A stretch of 40,860 nt of DNA, taken from positions 1 through 40,860 of the IMG/VR virus record IMGVR_UViG_3300013094_000113. One strand, written 5' to 3'. Each line of letters begins with the position of its first letter. Position 1 is the stretch's first letter. The notes beneath the pieces were generated by a model. That model was not told the origin of the DNA and searched no databases. It saw only the letters and a list, made by a program, of their open reading frames with translations. The DNA is from a virus. The translations under genes and the position numbers were made by a program. This document shows positions 16,811 through 26,510 of the stretch, one piece after another.

Positions 16811-17866
16811 ATGTCTTTAACAAGTACTCTAAATAAACTAACTACGCAAAAAATTAAAATGGCTCAAATTGATCCATTTAGTTATTGCAATGCTGGGTGT
16901 TGGTACTGTCCTGTTAGATACACTCCTAATCCTGCACCGGCAAAGAAACAAATGCCTATAGAGTTATTTGAAAAAATAATTGCTAATTTAATTGAAGAAA
17001 AAAATAGAGCAGATGGTCTAGTTGATTCAGCTTTTGATTTTATCTATACTGCACATTACAATGAAGTATTACTTTACAAATACTTCGAACAGATGATAGC
17101 GGTATTAAAGAAGTATAACGTAAAAACGTTTGTACTGTCTAACGGTATACCACTTACACCAGATAAAACAGATATAATTAAAGCCAACACCGATACTATA
17201 TTAGGTATTTGTCTTAACACTCCTGCATTTGAAAGAGATATCTGGAGTAAAAGATCTGGCATGAACGCTAATCTTTTTGATAAGTTAATTTCTAATATTA
17301 AATATGCAGAAGAAAACTTAACAGAATTCACAAGAGATGGTAGAAAACAGTTCTCTATACAGATTAACGGTGTAAATGATGTTAGTTTTTTAGACAGAGG
17401 TGGACATTTACAAAAAGGCGCAAATTTTCCACAAGATATAGATTTAAACCCTGACACAGGAGAATTAATAAAGCAGTATGAAATTAGCAAACAACTTTTT
17501 CCTACACTTAATATATACCCAGTAAATTCATTGGTAGATAGAGCAGGTTTACTAGGAGAATTAGGAGTAATATCTAATAAAGACGGTATACAGAAATGGA
17601 ACAAAAAAACAGATGAAACCGTAGTAGTAGGATGCAACCACGGTTGGGAAATAGGCGGAAGACCATTTGGGTGGTTACATGTAAATGCAATAGGAGATAC
17701 GTTTTTATGCTGTAATGATTATAATTTTGATTACACTTTTGGTAATCTTAGTACAAACACATTAAGAGATATTTGGGTAACTGAAAATCACGCTCAAATT
17801 ATAGAAAAATCATATAAAGAAGCATGTACTAATTGTGCATCAGCAAAATGGGGTAAAAATGAGTAA
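16811..17866 (+). CDS. Radical SAM enzyme with SPASM domain
   Basis: 351 residues from the ATG at 16811; an in-frame TTG at 16784 is a weaker alternative. The radical SAM cluster motif CxxxCxxC is present as CNAGCWYC (Cys26, 30, 33), which binds the 4Fe-4S that cleaves S-adenosylmethionine. The C-terminal part shows a SPASM-type arrangement: VVGCNHGW, then WLHVNAIGDTFLCCNDYNFDYTFGNL, LRDIW and finally CTNC, giving ligands for auxiliary clusters. SPASM enzymes often modify peptides or sugars. The gene overlaps a glycosyltransferase gene by 8 nt and lies inside the tail block, so a modification of tail protein or of a sugar used on it is plausible; the substrate cannot be read from the sequence. 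Confidence 0.9.
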   Translation: MSLTSTLNKLTTQKIKMAQIDPFSYCNAGCWYCPVRYTPNPAPAKKQMPIELFEKIIANLIEEKNRADGLVDSAFDFIYTAHYNEVLLYKYFEQMIAVLKKYNVKTFVLSNGIPLTPDKTDIIKANTDTILGICLNTPAFERDIWSKRSGMNANLFDKLISNIKYAEENLTEFTRDGRKQFSIQINGVNDVSFLDRGGHLQKGANFPQDIDLNPDTGELIKQYEISKQLFPTLNIYPVNSLVDRAGLLGELGVISNKDGIQKWNKKTDETVVVGCNHGWEIGGRPFGWLHVNAIGDTFLCCNDYNFDYTFGNLSTNTLRDIWVTENHAQIIEKSYKEACTNCASAKWGKNE

Positions 17867-18719
17867 TAAAAAACTTACTATAGGTATAGCTACATACGAT
17901 GATTATGATGGGGTGTTCTTCACTATACAAGCTATTCGTATGTATCACAAAGAAGTATTAGATGATATAGAGTTTGTTATAATTGATAACAACCCAAATA
18001 ACGAGCATGGTAAAACAACAAAAAACTTTGTAGCTTCTATTACTCAACCTGCTACTTATGTGCCGTTTACAGAGTATGAAAGTCCGTTTGTAAAAGGAAA
18101 AGTATTTGAACATGCAAAAACTCCTTATGTATTAGTTATGGATGGACATATACTACTTGAACAAGGTAGTATTAAGAAACTTATAGATATATATGATAAA
18201 GGAGAAGATGGTGGTAACTTTTTACAAGGCCCGTTACTATATGATGATTTAAGACATATATCTACTCATTTTGATTTAATTTGGAGGGGTCAAATGTGGG
18301 GGGTTTGGGAAACAGATGGTCGAGGCTTAAAACCTGAAAATCCACCTTTTGAAATACCCGCAATGGGGATGGGGTTGTTTTCGTGTAGAAAAGATAGTTG
18401 GTTAGGTTTTAATCCTAATTTTAGAGGTTTTGGTGGAGAAGAAGGGTATATACACGAAAAATACCGTCAAGCTGGTAAAAAAACACTATGTTTACCGTTT
18501 TTAAGGTGGAATCATCGTTTTGGAAGACCTGCAGGGATAAAATATCCACTTACATTAGAAAATAAAGTACGTAATTATTTTATAGGGTTTATAGAGCTTA
18601 ACATGAGTGTACAACCTATATATGACCATTTTAAAGAGTTTACAACTATGGAAAATCTTATAAGGTTGTATAATGATGCAAAACAGACATTTCTACAAGC
18701 TAATATTACTATCCCATAG
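17859..18719 (+). CDS. Glycosyltransferase, family 2-like (GT-A)
   Basis: 286 residues from the ATG at 17859. Nucleotide-sugar binding fold: LTIGIATYDDYDGVFFTIQAI, the IIDNNP segment (41-46), and the metal-binding motif in VMDGHILLE as Asp-Gly-His (95-97), the DxH form. The acceptor end shows FRGFGGEEGYIHEKYRQAGK, matching the GxGxEDxDLxxR region of this family, then FLRWNHRFGRP. It transfers a sugar from an activated donor. The start overlaps the radical SAM gene by 8 nt, so the two are translationally coupled and probably act in one pathway. Placement among adhesin genes with long Thr-rich stretches suggests glycosylation of virion proteins, but a host-surface target is possible too. Confidence 0.88.
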   Translation: MSNKKLTIGIATYDDYDGVFFTIQAIRMYHKEVLDDIEFVIIDNNPNNEHGKTTKNFVASITQPATYVPFTEYESPFVKGKVFEHAKTPYVLVMDGHILLEQGSIKKLIDIYDKGEDGGNFLQGPLLYDDLRHISTHFDLIWRGQMWGVWETDGRGLKPENPPFEIPAMGMGLFSCRKDSWLGFNPNFRGFGGEEGYIHEKYRQAGKKTLCLPFLRWNHRFGRPAGIKYPLTLENKVRNYFIGFIELNMSVQPIYDHFKEFTTMENLIRLYNDAKQTFLQANITIP

Positions 18720-18726
18720 TAAATAT
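18719..18726 (+). promoter_or_regulatory. Late-promoter-like motif GTAAATAT
   Basis: Lies 5 nt before the ATG at 18732; its first base is the last base of the glycosyltransferase stop codon. Confidence 0.55.
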
Positions 18727-18731
18727 TAAAT

Positions 18732-21700
18732 ATGTTTCTTAGCGCTGGACCAGTTGCAATAAATTACGGATATGATAACAATCTATCCCTTAATAACAAC
18801 ACGGTTTATACCTTTGATAATCTTGACTTTACTACATCTGCTTTATTAGTTAGTACTATAGATATTGCTGTAAACAATGATCAATTACTGTTACTAACAA
18901 ATAATATCAGACTTTCAGAAGCAATTGTTAATGAAATACCATATCAACAACCTTCAAGTTATGTTTGTAATTCTTTAATCACTAATAATAGTGGTTCATA
19001 CCTTTATACTACTAACTCTACAGCAACTACAGGTTCAACATTATCGTTTACAACAAACTTATTAAGTGCTACGGTATTTACACTTTCATTTCAACCAGGT
19101 AATCTTGTACAAATTTATTATTCTTTACAAGACAATTACGGCAACACTGTTAATCTTTATTTAACTACTAATACGTCAACATCTGCTGTTTCTGCTGGTC
19201 CTATTTTTGGGTTAACAACCAGTACATATACGTACTATTATCTTTTAAGTGGACAAAGTTTTTCATTAATTTCAAATACACCTGGACTAACAGGGGTGTT
19301 TGTTAGTAATAACGGCACGTCTTTAAGCTTTAACAACACAACACCTTCTTCGTATAATCAAATCACAATACCTACAAGCTGTATTTATAATTTTACTAGG
19401 TTTGCAGATAATACCAACTTAATACAAACACCAGGTAAATCTGATCTTGTTCAGTATGTAAAAACAAATAATAGTTTATCTGTTAATAAATTTTCAGGGC
19501 CAGTAGCGTTTAATTATTTAGTGGCGTCTCCTTATAAGGCATTATCTGCTGGTACAGTAGAGGGTATTAATTTAGATGCTAATATATTTCCGTTAAAAAA
19601 TTATTATAGTCCTACTCACACTCAAACAGCTGTATTAACCGAACAACTTCGTTCTTATACGAACATATTTACCGGTTTAAATCAAGAAGATGGGTACGAT
19701 AAAATATATCTAACTTATAATTCCGGTTACGCTAATACTACATTTACCAAAGATAGCGATACATATTTCCACTACCCTTTTGGTGCTAATACATTACCAT
19801 TAAGCTCTTCTGAACTAGTTAGCTACGGTGCATTTTCTAATACAGTACCAAGTCGTTCGGACAGAGTATTTAAAAAGTTAGGTAGTTATCAAAATTATAG
19901 TAGTTGGGGTAATAGTTCAGGTACTTTCTACCCTATTGCTGGAGGTACAGGTTCTGCAATACAAAACGGTACATATTTTTGCTCTTGGTTATCAGCAGGT
20001 GCAACACCTAGTATTACACCAGTATGGGTTGATAGGTTTTACGATTCTAAATACATTAATACCATTGGTATTAACGGTAATAGTATTAATTCATTATCTG
20101 GTATACTAACGTATAGTACTAATAACTACCCTAACTTAATTTGGGACTATCCTTCCCAGCTTACATTTGAACCAGGGGTATTATATTATTACCACCGTAT
20201 AGGAGACAGTAACAATACAGAAATTGTTTCGTCTATACCTAACTTAACATATCAGTTTAATAATTGGGCACCAGTTTTAATTAATAACGTAACTGGGTTA
20301 TCTGCAGGTCAAATAAGTTCATTTACTACAAGTAACTCGGGTGTTAGTGATCAAATTAACACTCCTTACTATATTTTAAGTGGTACGTACGGGGTTATTA
20401 ATACTAACCAAAGTGATTTTGTAAATAACATAGGAAACACATTAGCGTTTTATCTTTATCAAGATAATTGGAGTAATATAGTAGGTGATCAATTAGTTGG
20501 TAATTATTTTGACGGTGGTATTGGGTTATTTAACAATAACCCGATCCTTACACCTTACTTTACTGTAACGTCAATGCCTAGTGCTACGACTTCGTTTAAT
20601 ACAAAGTTAAACGTTATAGATTACGAAACATACACTACTTTAGCAAGTTCTACATCAGACCCTCTTAGTGGTAATGTATTTTCCATAAGAGGTACATATG
20701 ATGGTAGCTATTATATAATTGATAATTTTAGCAGTAACAAATTCTTAAGCGTTTACGACCCAGACGATTTAATTACAAGTAAAGTGCCATTAACAGCTAC
20801 CGATTCTAATATAGGTACCCAAATTATACTTGATGCTGTTTTACATTTAAATACTACTACTAATACTCAGTATATTATTCTTAAAACAAGACCGACGAGT
20901 ACGACCTGTTGGTATCATAAATTTACTACTTTAGGAACATTAGTACAAGTAGTATCATCTTCTTCTTATAATAACTTCGCGATAGATTTATCTGGTAACC
21001 CTGTTTACTATAATAGCCCATGGGTTAGTGCTAGTACTTTATCCGGTACTGGTAGCTGTATTGACAGTACAGGTACATTAGTCTTTGCTATATCTGGTAA
21101 CAACTTATTATTGAACGGTAGCCCGATACTTGCAGTCAATTTACCTGAAGATGTAAATTGTGATCAAAATGATAATATATGGATAACATATAATAATAAC
21201 TCATTAGCAAAAATCTCTAATACAGGTAAAGTGTTATGGACTAAGCAAATTAATACTGGAGATGCTGTATTAACAAATAATATAAGAACAATAGACTTTA
21301 TTGCAGAAAATACCGCTTCTGGAGTTATATATTACGGGTTATTGTTAGATGGTAAATCTCAGTACATATATAAAATTGACATGAACGGGGTAGTTGTAGC
21401 TAAAACATTTGTATCTGGTTTAATACCAAACGGAGATTGTACAGGTTTTGATTATCAAAGAAAATATATTAAACCGAACTTAAGTACGCCTGGTATACAA
21501 GTAAAACTGATTTCTAACGATTCAACATTATCAACACCTGTACCAGTTTACACTACATTAAACTATAGTGTATCTGCTTTAGCACCAGGTTGGCATCACT
21601 TTACAATTACATACGATCAAACTAATGTATTAACACTTTATGTTGATGGTATATCTGTGGTACGGTCTAATACCAATACACCAACAGGTCAATTCTTGTA

Positions 21701-22130
21701 TAGAATTTTAAATTATAAGAATAACCCGCAAATTTTATTAGGTACAAGTAATTTTAAAACAGGTACTTTAAATCAATGGATTGAACTGCCTGGTACCTAC
21801 ATATATAACGGTAGTATTGCTGATTTTAGATTCTATAATATAACCCTCACACCTTCGGATATCAAATCCTTAGCAAAGAGTGGTTTATACAATCAATTTA
21901 CCGATTTAAATTGGAATATACCTGTAGGTACAAGAGCTTATGTAGAAGAAATAGAAAGACTGTTCCTACATAGACTACCCGGTTCAAAATCCCAGTATTA
22001 TGATATTAAAATTAAGAATTCTGGTATAGCTGATCCTAACGTACAGGCTATTGTTGAAAATAACTTAAAAAACGCAGCAAGTCAAATAACACCAGCTTAC
22101 GCACAATTGCGAAACATAATTTGGGAGTAA
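18732..22130 (+). CDS. Giant beta-rich tail protein with a LamG-like domain
   Basis: 1132 residues, rich in Asn, Thr, Ser and Tyr. Most of the chain is predicted beta. Around residues 650-910 there are repeated short segments with propeller-like character (GTYDGSYYIIDNFSSNKFLSVYD, NIWITYNNNSLAKISNTGKVLWT, LLDGKSQYIYKIDMNGVVV). A concanavalin/LamG-like domain is visible near 940-1055: LAPGWHHFTITYDQTNVLTLYVDGI, then GSIADFRFYNITLTPSDIKSL. Such domains bind glycans. The last 70 residues (VEEIERLFLHRLPGSKSQYYDIKI...) look like a conserved attachment end. It is likely a receptor-binding or side-tail protein. No proteolytic or lytic motif is seen. Confidence 0.85.
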   Translation: MFLSAGPVAINYGYDNNLSLNNNTVYTFDNLDFTTSALLVSTIDIAVNNDQLLLLTNNIRLSEAIVNEIPYQQPSSYVCNSLITNNSGSYLYTTNSTATTGSTLSFTTNLLSATVFTLSFQPGNLVQIYYSLQDNYGNTVNLYLTTNTSTSAVSAGPIFGLTTSTYTYYYLLSGQSFSLISNTPGLTGVFVSNNGTSLSFNNTTPSSYNQITIPTSCIYNFTRFADNTNLIQTPGKSDLVQYVKTNNSLSVNKFSGPVAFNYLVASPYKALSAGTVEGINLDANIFPLKNYYSPTHTQTAVLTEQLRSYTNIFTGLNQEDGYDKIYLTYNSGYANTTFTKDSDTYFHYPFGANTLPLSSSELVSYGAFSNTVPSRSDRVFKKLGSYQNYSSWGNSSGTFYPIAGGTGSAIQNGTYFCSWLSAGATPSITPVWVDRFYDSKYINTIGINGNSINSLSGILTYSTNNYPNLIWDYPSQLTFEPGVLYYYHRIGDSNNTEIVSSIPNLTYQFNNWAPVLINNVTGLSAGQISSFTTSNSGVSDQINTPYYILSGTYGVINTNQSDFVNNIGNTLAFYLYQDNWSNIVGDQLVGNYFDGGIGLFNNNPILTPYFTVTSMPSATTSFNTKLNVIDYETYTTLASSTSDPLSGNVFSIRGTYDGSYYIIDNFSSNKFLSVYDPDDLITSKVPLTATDSNIGTQIILDAVLHLNTTTNTQYIILKTRPTSTTCWYHKFTTLGTLVQVVSSSSYNNFAIDLSGNPVYYNSPWVSASTLSGTGSCIDSTGTLVFAISGNNLLLNGSPILAVNLPEDVNCDQNDNIWITYNNNSLAKISNTGKVLWTKQINTGDAVLTNNIRTIDFIAENTASGVIYYGLLLDGKSQYIYKIDMNGVVVAKTFVSGLIPNGDCTGFDYQRKYIKPNLSTPGIQVKLISNDSTLSTPVPVYTTLNYSVSALAPGWHHFTITYDQTNVLTLYVDGISVVRSNTNTPTGQFLYRILNYKNNPQILLGTSNFKTGTLNQWIELPGTYIYNGSIADFRFYNITLTPSDIKSLAKSGLYNQFTDLNWNIPVGTRAYVEEIERLFLHRLPGSKSQYYDIKIKNSGIADPNVQAIVENNLKNAASQITPAYAQLRNIIWE

Positions 22131-22134
22131 ATAA
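22127..22134 (+). promoter_or_regulatory. Late-promoter-like motif GTAAATAA
   Basis: Lies 6 nt before the GTG at 22141; the motif contains the stop codon of the previous gene and supports the GTG start. Confidence 0.55.
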
Positions 22135-22140
22135 TACACA

Positions 22141-25100
22141 GTGGCATCCTATTCACAATATAAAGAATCTCTAGCATATCACAATCCTACAAGTGGAGAT
22201 TGGGTTTATCTTACCAATATATGGACCCAATTTACAAATGAAATTGCTTCTGCTGGTTTAACATCTCAGACAACTTCAGATGCTAATAATGTAGAAACTT
22301 ATTTAGTTAATTCTGCTAATAGTGGTTCTTCTACAGCATATTCTCACGGTACTGCCAATGGTTATGTAAACGCCTATAACGTAACAGCAGATCAAGGTGT
22401 GCCACCAGCACCTTGGTACGGGGAAGGATATACACAAACTTGGGATATAAGCGCACAAATAAATGCAAATGATCCTGATATAGTCTCTGTAGTATTTCAG
22501 CCTGGTACTGTACCAAGTTTAATTACTGTTGGTGATACATATCAACCACAAGCAAACGGTTATTCTAGTCAAGGTATATTAAACGCTGTTAATATACAAA
22601 AGAACGGTACTGAATATGCAGACGTAGGTGGTTTGCCTAGCGGTACAGTATCTTATACTAATACTGGTAATCCTTCATCTGAATCTTCAGTAGGTACGGT
22701 TACATGGTCAGCAAATGCAATAGACGTAAACGGTTTATTAGCCTCTACATCTGCTACTACAAATGTGGTTGGGGTGCCTTATGGTGTTATAAATTCTTTA
22801 ACAAGTAACATAGTACCAGGTGGTACTGTTTACTGTTATGGTACCGCTAACTATCAAGATCAAAACAATAACGCTCAGCCGTTTAATGATGTTGGTGTAG
22901 TGATTTTAAAGGATGGTAATCCTTATACCACCGTTGGCCCGAATAAGCATACATTTGCACCTAATGGATGGGATTTTGCTCTTACTGTTAGCGATGTAGG
23001 TAATTATACAGTATTAGTATACGCTACAAACAGTGCTAATAAATCAGTACAAGTAGCAAGTGGCGGGTTTAGTGTAACAGCTCCTACCACTACAACCACC
23101 ACTACCACTACAACCACCACTACAACCACCACTACCACTCCTGCGCCTACTGTAACAGTAACTGCACAGGTTAGTCCAAATTACGGTGGTACAGTTTCAA
23201 TTAACGGTAGCGGTTATTCATCTTCGGTTACTGTTACAGTAACTCAAGGTAGTACAGTTAGTTTAGCATTCAACGCTAACGGTGGATTTTACTTTGGTGG
23301 GTGGGAATCAAATTCGTTTATACCTGGTGGTTCAGGACCAACGTTAGTTACATTACCTATAACCAGTAGTACGACATTTACAGCAGATGCAGTAGCTGTA
23401 ACAACGTCAACAACGACAACGACTACTACTACAACAACCACTACCACCACAACAACAACGACGCCACCTCCTCCGTCGCCGACGCCTACTGGTACTCCTA
23501 CCCCAACCCCTACTCCTAGTCAGTTTGCGCCACCTACTCCTACCCCTACTAGTTCCCCTACTCCTACTTTAACACCTACTCCGACGTATACACCGACAGT
23601 TACACCATCGACGTCAATACCTCCAACTCCTACTCCTTCACCTTCAACCGGAGTATTAGCGGTTTATACCCCTTGGACAGTAGCAACAACAAACTCTCCG
23701 GTTTGGCTACAAACGGTTTATCCGATAAGTAAAGGATTTACAAAATATGGTATCAATTGGGGTGACGGTAACGGACAGATAAGTTATTTTGCTGGTGCAA
23801 ATACTAACAACTTCTTACTTTACAATTACACTACCCCTGCATCTGGGCAATCATATTATACGGCTTACATACAAGGTCTAGCCGGTGCTGGTGGTTTACC
23901 TCGTACATTATCTAACAGATTCTACATTAAATCTGCTTTACCCACTTACAATTTAGCAAATTATTACGATCCTGTCAATACAACACCTGTATTACCATAC
24001 GATCTTAATAATGTATTGGTAGGTTCTAATGAATGGGCAGTTAGTGATGTAATAAACGCTTCGTTTACGAAATTATACGAAAACTTTAATTACCTACAAA
24101 TAATTTCTTCAGTACTTGAATTAAACAATTCAATACCTCTAATTGAATGGTGCGGTCAATGGGATGCGGTCAGTACATCTGAACCTGCTTCATCATATGC
24201 TTGGAAAACACAAATTCCTGGTATTAACATTAACAATTCATTTAATTTATATAGCAGTGGTAGTGCTCAAGGTATAGCTAGCGGTATAATTAAAGATATC
24301 AAATCATACAGGTTTAGTACGACCACTGCACCTGATTATTATCTATACGTAGCGTTTACTTCTAACGGTACCACCCCAGATCACATACAAGTACGTACAA
24401 ACGATTACTACAACACGTTATTATTAAGCGCTACAAGCTTAGGTACTAATATACCTAACTTTAATAGTATTAGTGCAATAGATGTTATTGGACAGCAGTT
24501 ATATCTATTAGATACCAATACAGTTTACCGTTTAGGTTTGAATCCAAGTCAAAATGGGTTTGCAATTTATAATAAGGTAGGCGGTATTTCAGGTACTCGT
24601 TTACAAGAAAATGCGTTTAATTATCCTACTCAAGTAAGAACAGATAGTAATTACGTTTATGTAGCAGATAGTTACAACAGTTGTGTTAAGGTTTATAATG
24701 CTGCGCTTTCTTGGATCAACACATTATATGTAAATGCATTAAGTGCATACAGTATTAATAACATTGAGATCAATAGAAACAGTAATAGTATCTATTTGTT
24801 AGGCGAAACATTTGCTCCTGTAGCTCCAGTATTAACAAACGTTAGCACATTAACAACTAATGGTTTAAATACAGTTTATAGTATTTCATGGGTACATGAC
24901 GGTTTAAGATTAAACATACCTTCAACAAGTAATTCTTTATCCGCTTTCAGTCTTTATGGTTTATTATCAGGTGGACAGAGTTACGTTCAACTAACATCAG
25001 CAGTTACACTTTCTTCCACTCCTTCTTTACCATATTACAATCAAGTACAGACAGTAACGTATGTAGCTGCTTCTGGAGCAGTTTACTCTAACTTTGCAGT

Positions 25101-25947
25101 ACAAGCTTTGGGTGTAAACGGTTACAATTCACCTTTATCACACTCAATACCTACACCAACAGGGTATTACTTTACTACACCTTATCAAGTATTTGAATTA
25201 GATAGGTTTGCAGGTACGTTATTAAACACGTTCCCGTTACCAAACAATTTTGAATATGTTACACCAAGTAACAATATAAAGTCTAATGATAATATTGTTG
25301 CAATGGTTAGCGATCCAACAGGTGTATTCTTGTACTTTGTAACAAGCAATTATGTATACAAGTATTTAACTAATGGTAAAGCATTAAATCGCTTAACATT
25401 CCCAAGTTCTTACAGCTTAGGGCAATATGAATCTTTTAGAGCTGCATTTATTGATGATAGGTTAAACTTTATTTTAGCTACAGATAAGAGAGTGTTTAAG
25501 TTTGTTGATATACCTAACACTCTATCACTTTACAATACACTTACCGTCAACACATTGTTTAATCCGCTATCTTCAATATTAATAGATAGTAATGAACTTA
25601 TACAAGACTGGGTTTACAATAAGAGCATTTTACGTTTACAACAAAATCATCAAATACTTTATACTTCTATAAACAACAAGTATAATATTGCTTTGGATTC
25701 TTCAGGTAACTTAATTAACCAAACAAACGGTACATCCAGCTTTACTACAGGGCCTTTAAGTTCAACAGATATTAATAGTAGTATTGCTCTTACACATGAC
25801 TATTTTATACACAGTAATGAGCTTGTTACATCCAGTGTAGTTAATAGAGCTTTAACAGACCTGTATAATGTACAACAAAAGATACTTAACCTGGTAACCC
25901 CAAGAATATCCAGACAATTACCTACAAATACTAATAATAGTATTTAA
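22141..25947 (+). CDS. Giant multidomain tail adhesin with Ig-like, InlB-like and propeller-like regions
   Basis: 1268 residues from a GTG start. Modules: an N-terminal helical part (1-60); beta-rich Ig-like region (about 150-312, ending NYTVLVYATNSANKSVQVASGGFSV); poly-Thr (314-332); InlB-like domain (about 333-420, VTAQVSPNYGGTVSING...FYFGGWESN); poly-Thr (421-441); a Pro/Thr linker (442-500); then a beta domain and an NHL-like propeller region (YPTQVRTDSNYVYVADSYNSCVKVYN, about 825-855). A fibronectin-like segment near 900-1000 (VSTLTTNGLNTVYSISWVHDG) and a C-terminal helix (SVVNRALTDLYNVQQKIL) close the chain. It probably exposes several binding heads on the virion. The InlB-like cassette is shared with the protein at 14343. 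The stop overlaps the convergent small gene by 4 nt. Confidence 0.85.
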   Translation: MASYSQYKESLAYHNPTSGDWVYLTNIWTQFTNEIASAGLTSQTTSDANNVETYLVNSANSGSSTAYSHGTANGYVNAYNVTADQGVPPAPWYGEGYTQTWDISAQINANDPDIVSVVFQPGTVPSLITVGDTYQPQANGYSSQGILNAVNIQKNGTEYADVGGLPSGTVSYTNTGNPSSESSVGTVTWSANAIDVNGLLASTSATTNVVGVPYGVINSLTSNIVPGGTVYCYGTANYQDQNNNAQPFNDVGVVILKDGNPYTTVGPNKHTFAPNGWDFALTVSDVGNYTVLVYATNSANKSVQVASGGFSVTAPTTTTTTTTTTTTTTTTTTPAPTVTVTAQVSPNYGGTVSINGSGYSSSVTVTVTQGSTVSLAFNANGGFYFGGWESNSFIPGGSGPTLVTLPITSSTTFTADAVAVTTSTTTTTTTTTTTTTTTTTTPPPPSPTPTGTPTPTPTPSQFAPPTPTPTSSPTPTLTPTPTYTPTVTPSTSIPPTPTPSPSTGVLAVYTPWTVATTNSPVWLQTVYPISKGFTKYGINWGDGNGQISYFAGANTNNFLLYNYTTPASGQSYYTAYIQGLAGAGGLPRTLSNRFYIKSALPTYNLANYYDPVNTTPVLPYDLNNVLVGSNEWAVSDVINASFTKLYENFNYLQIISSVLELNNSIPLIEWCGQWDAVSTSEPASSYAWKTQIPGININNSFNLYSSGSAQGIASGIIKDIKSYRFSTTTAPDYYLYVAFTSNGTTPDHIQVRTNDYYNTLLLSATSLGTNIPNFNSISAIDVIGQQLYLLDTNTVYRLGLNPSQNGFAIYNKVGGISGTRLQENAFNYPTQVRTDSNYVYVADSYNSCVKVYNAALSWINTLYVNALSAYSINNIEINRNSNSIYLLGETFAPVAPVLTNVSTLTTNGLNTVYSISWVHDGLRLNIPSTSNSLSAFSLYGLLSGGQSYVQLTSAVTLSSTPSLPYYNQVQTVTYVAASGAVYSNFAVQALGVNGYNSPLSHSIPTPTGYYFTTPYQVFELDRFAGTLLNTFPLPNNFEYVTPSNNIKSNDNIVAMVSDPTGVFLYFVTSNYVYKYLTNGKALNRLTFPSSYSLGQYESFRAAFIDDRLNFILATDKRVFKFVDIPNTLSLYNTLTVNTLFNPLSSILIDSNELIQDWVYNKSILRLQQNHQILYTSINNKYNIALDSSGNLINQTNGTSSFTTGPLSSTDINSSIALTHDYFIHSNELVTSSVVNRALTDLYNVQQKILNLVTPRISRQLPTNTNNSI
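23083..23137 (+). repeat. Poly-threonine (ACN) repeat, first linker of the 22141 protein
   Basis: ACC/ACT/ACA codons encode about 18 threonines, followed by PAP and the InlB-like module. Confidence 0.85.
23401..23464 (+). repeat. Poly-threonine (ACN) repeat, second linker of the 22141 protein
   Basis: About 20 Thr codons closing the InlB-like module and leading into a Pro/Thr linker. Confidence 0.85.
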
Positions 25948-26162
25948 GGATTAAAGCCTTTTAAAAAGTCAAATAAAACTGCTTTGGTATTATAGTCTAA
26001 AACCCGCAATACCATTTGATTTTCAGCTAAATTACATTTAAATAGAGCTGTTTTATGAGCCTCGTAAACATCTTTACCGTTTACGCTGGTCTCTTTTAAA
26101 ACTACTTGTTCAGTAGTATTCTCATCATACAATCCAATTACTGCGACATATTGTTTACTCAT
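25944..26162 (-). CDS. Small hypothetical protein
   Basis: 72 residues, beginning MSKQYVAVIGLYDENTTEQ and ending VLFDFLKGFNP. It has the look of a small alpha/beta or beta-sheet protein; no motif is recognised. It is convergent with the large adhesin gene and overlaps its end by 4 nt. No clear ribosome binding site or late-type motif is seen upstream of the ATG at 26162, so expression is uncertain. Confidence 0.6.
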   Translation of the reverse strand: MSKQYVAVIGLYDENTTEQVVLKETSVNGKDVYEAHKTALFKCNLAENQMVLRVLDYNTKAVLFDFLKGFNP

Positions 26163-26257
26163 TACGAATTGGCAATAATTGGATTGTTCATCTGATGTTT
26201 ATTATTACAAATATTTATGCTTTTTTTAACTAAAGCAAGTGGAATTTTTATTTTTTT

Positions 26258-26277
26258 ATACTAGAATTAACTAGTAT
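26258..26277 (+). promoter_or_regulatory. Dyad with a TATACT -10-like box upstream of the 26283 gene
   Basis: ATACTAG (26258-26264) and CTAGTAT (26271-26277) form a perfect 7-bp inverted repeat ending 5 nt before the ATG. The left arm overlaps TATACT (26257-26262), a good sigma70 -10 hexamer in a very T-rich region; no good -35 is seen. The dyad could be an operator. Confidence 0.4.
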
Positions 26278-26282
26278 CTAAC

Positions 26283-26504
26283 ATGAATATCAAAATGAAA
26301 AATGTTGTTGTATGTGACATTAATACACGTACACTTGGCAATAGTAGCGTACGTAGCCGTATGAAGGAAGTACGTCGTAAGATTAACTTAAACAAGTACA
26401 AGGTGCTTGGTTTTGTTAACCGTACAAGTCAAGTAGTTCTTGAGCCACTGCACGCAAGTGCACGTGACACTAAGGGCCGCTTCGCTAAGAATCGCCAATC
26501 CTAA
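26283..26504 (+). CDS. Small basic protein, probably highly expressed
   Basis: 73 residues, strongly basic (MNIKMKNVVVCDINTRTL... ending HASARDTKGRFAKNRQS). Function not recognised; it could bind nucleic acid. Its codon use stands out: third positions are often C or G (aacttaaacaagtacaaggt, gacactaagggccgc) in a neighbourhood where they are nearly all A or T, a sign of heavy expression or of different origin. It stands alone between a dyad-marked promoter region and a strong terminator, so it is a monocistronic unit. No late-type motif is found upstream, unlike most single genes here. Confidence 0.75.
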   Translation: MNIKMKNVVVCDINTRTLGNSSVRSRMKEVRRKINLNKYKVLGFVNRTSQVVLEPLHASARDTKGRFAKNRQS

Positions 26505-26510
26505 CCCACC

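Noticed and set aside
17074-17637. 187-codon minus-strand frame opposite the radical SAM gene
   Set aside because: Lies wholly inside a gene with clear cluster motifs; no late motif or start context, composition typical of an antisense shadow.
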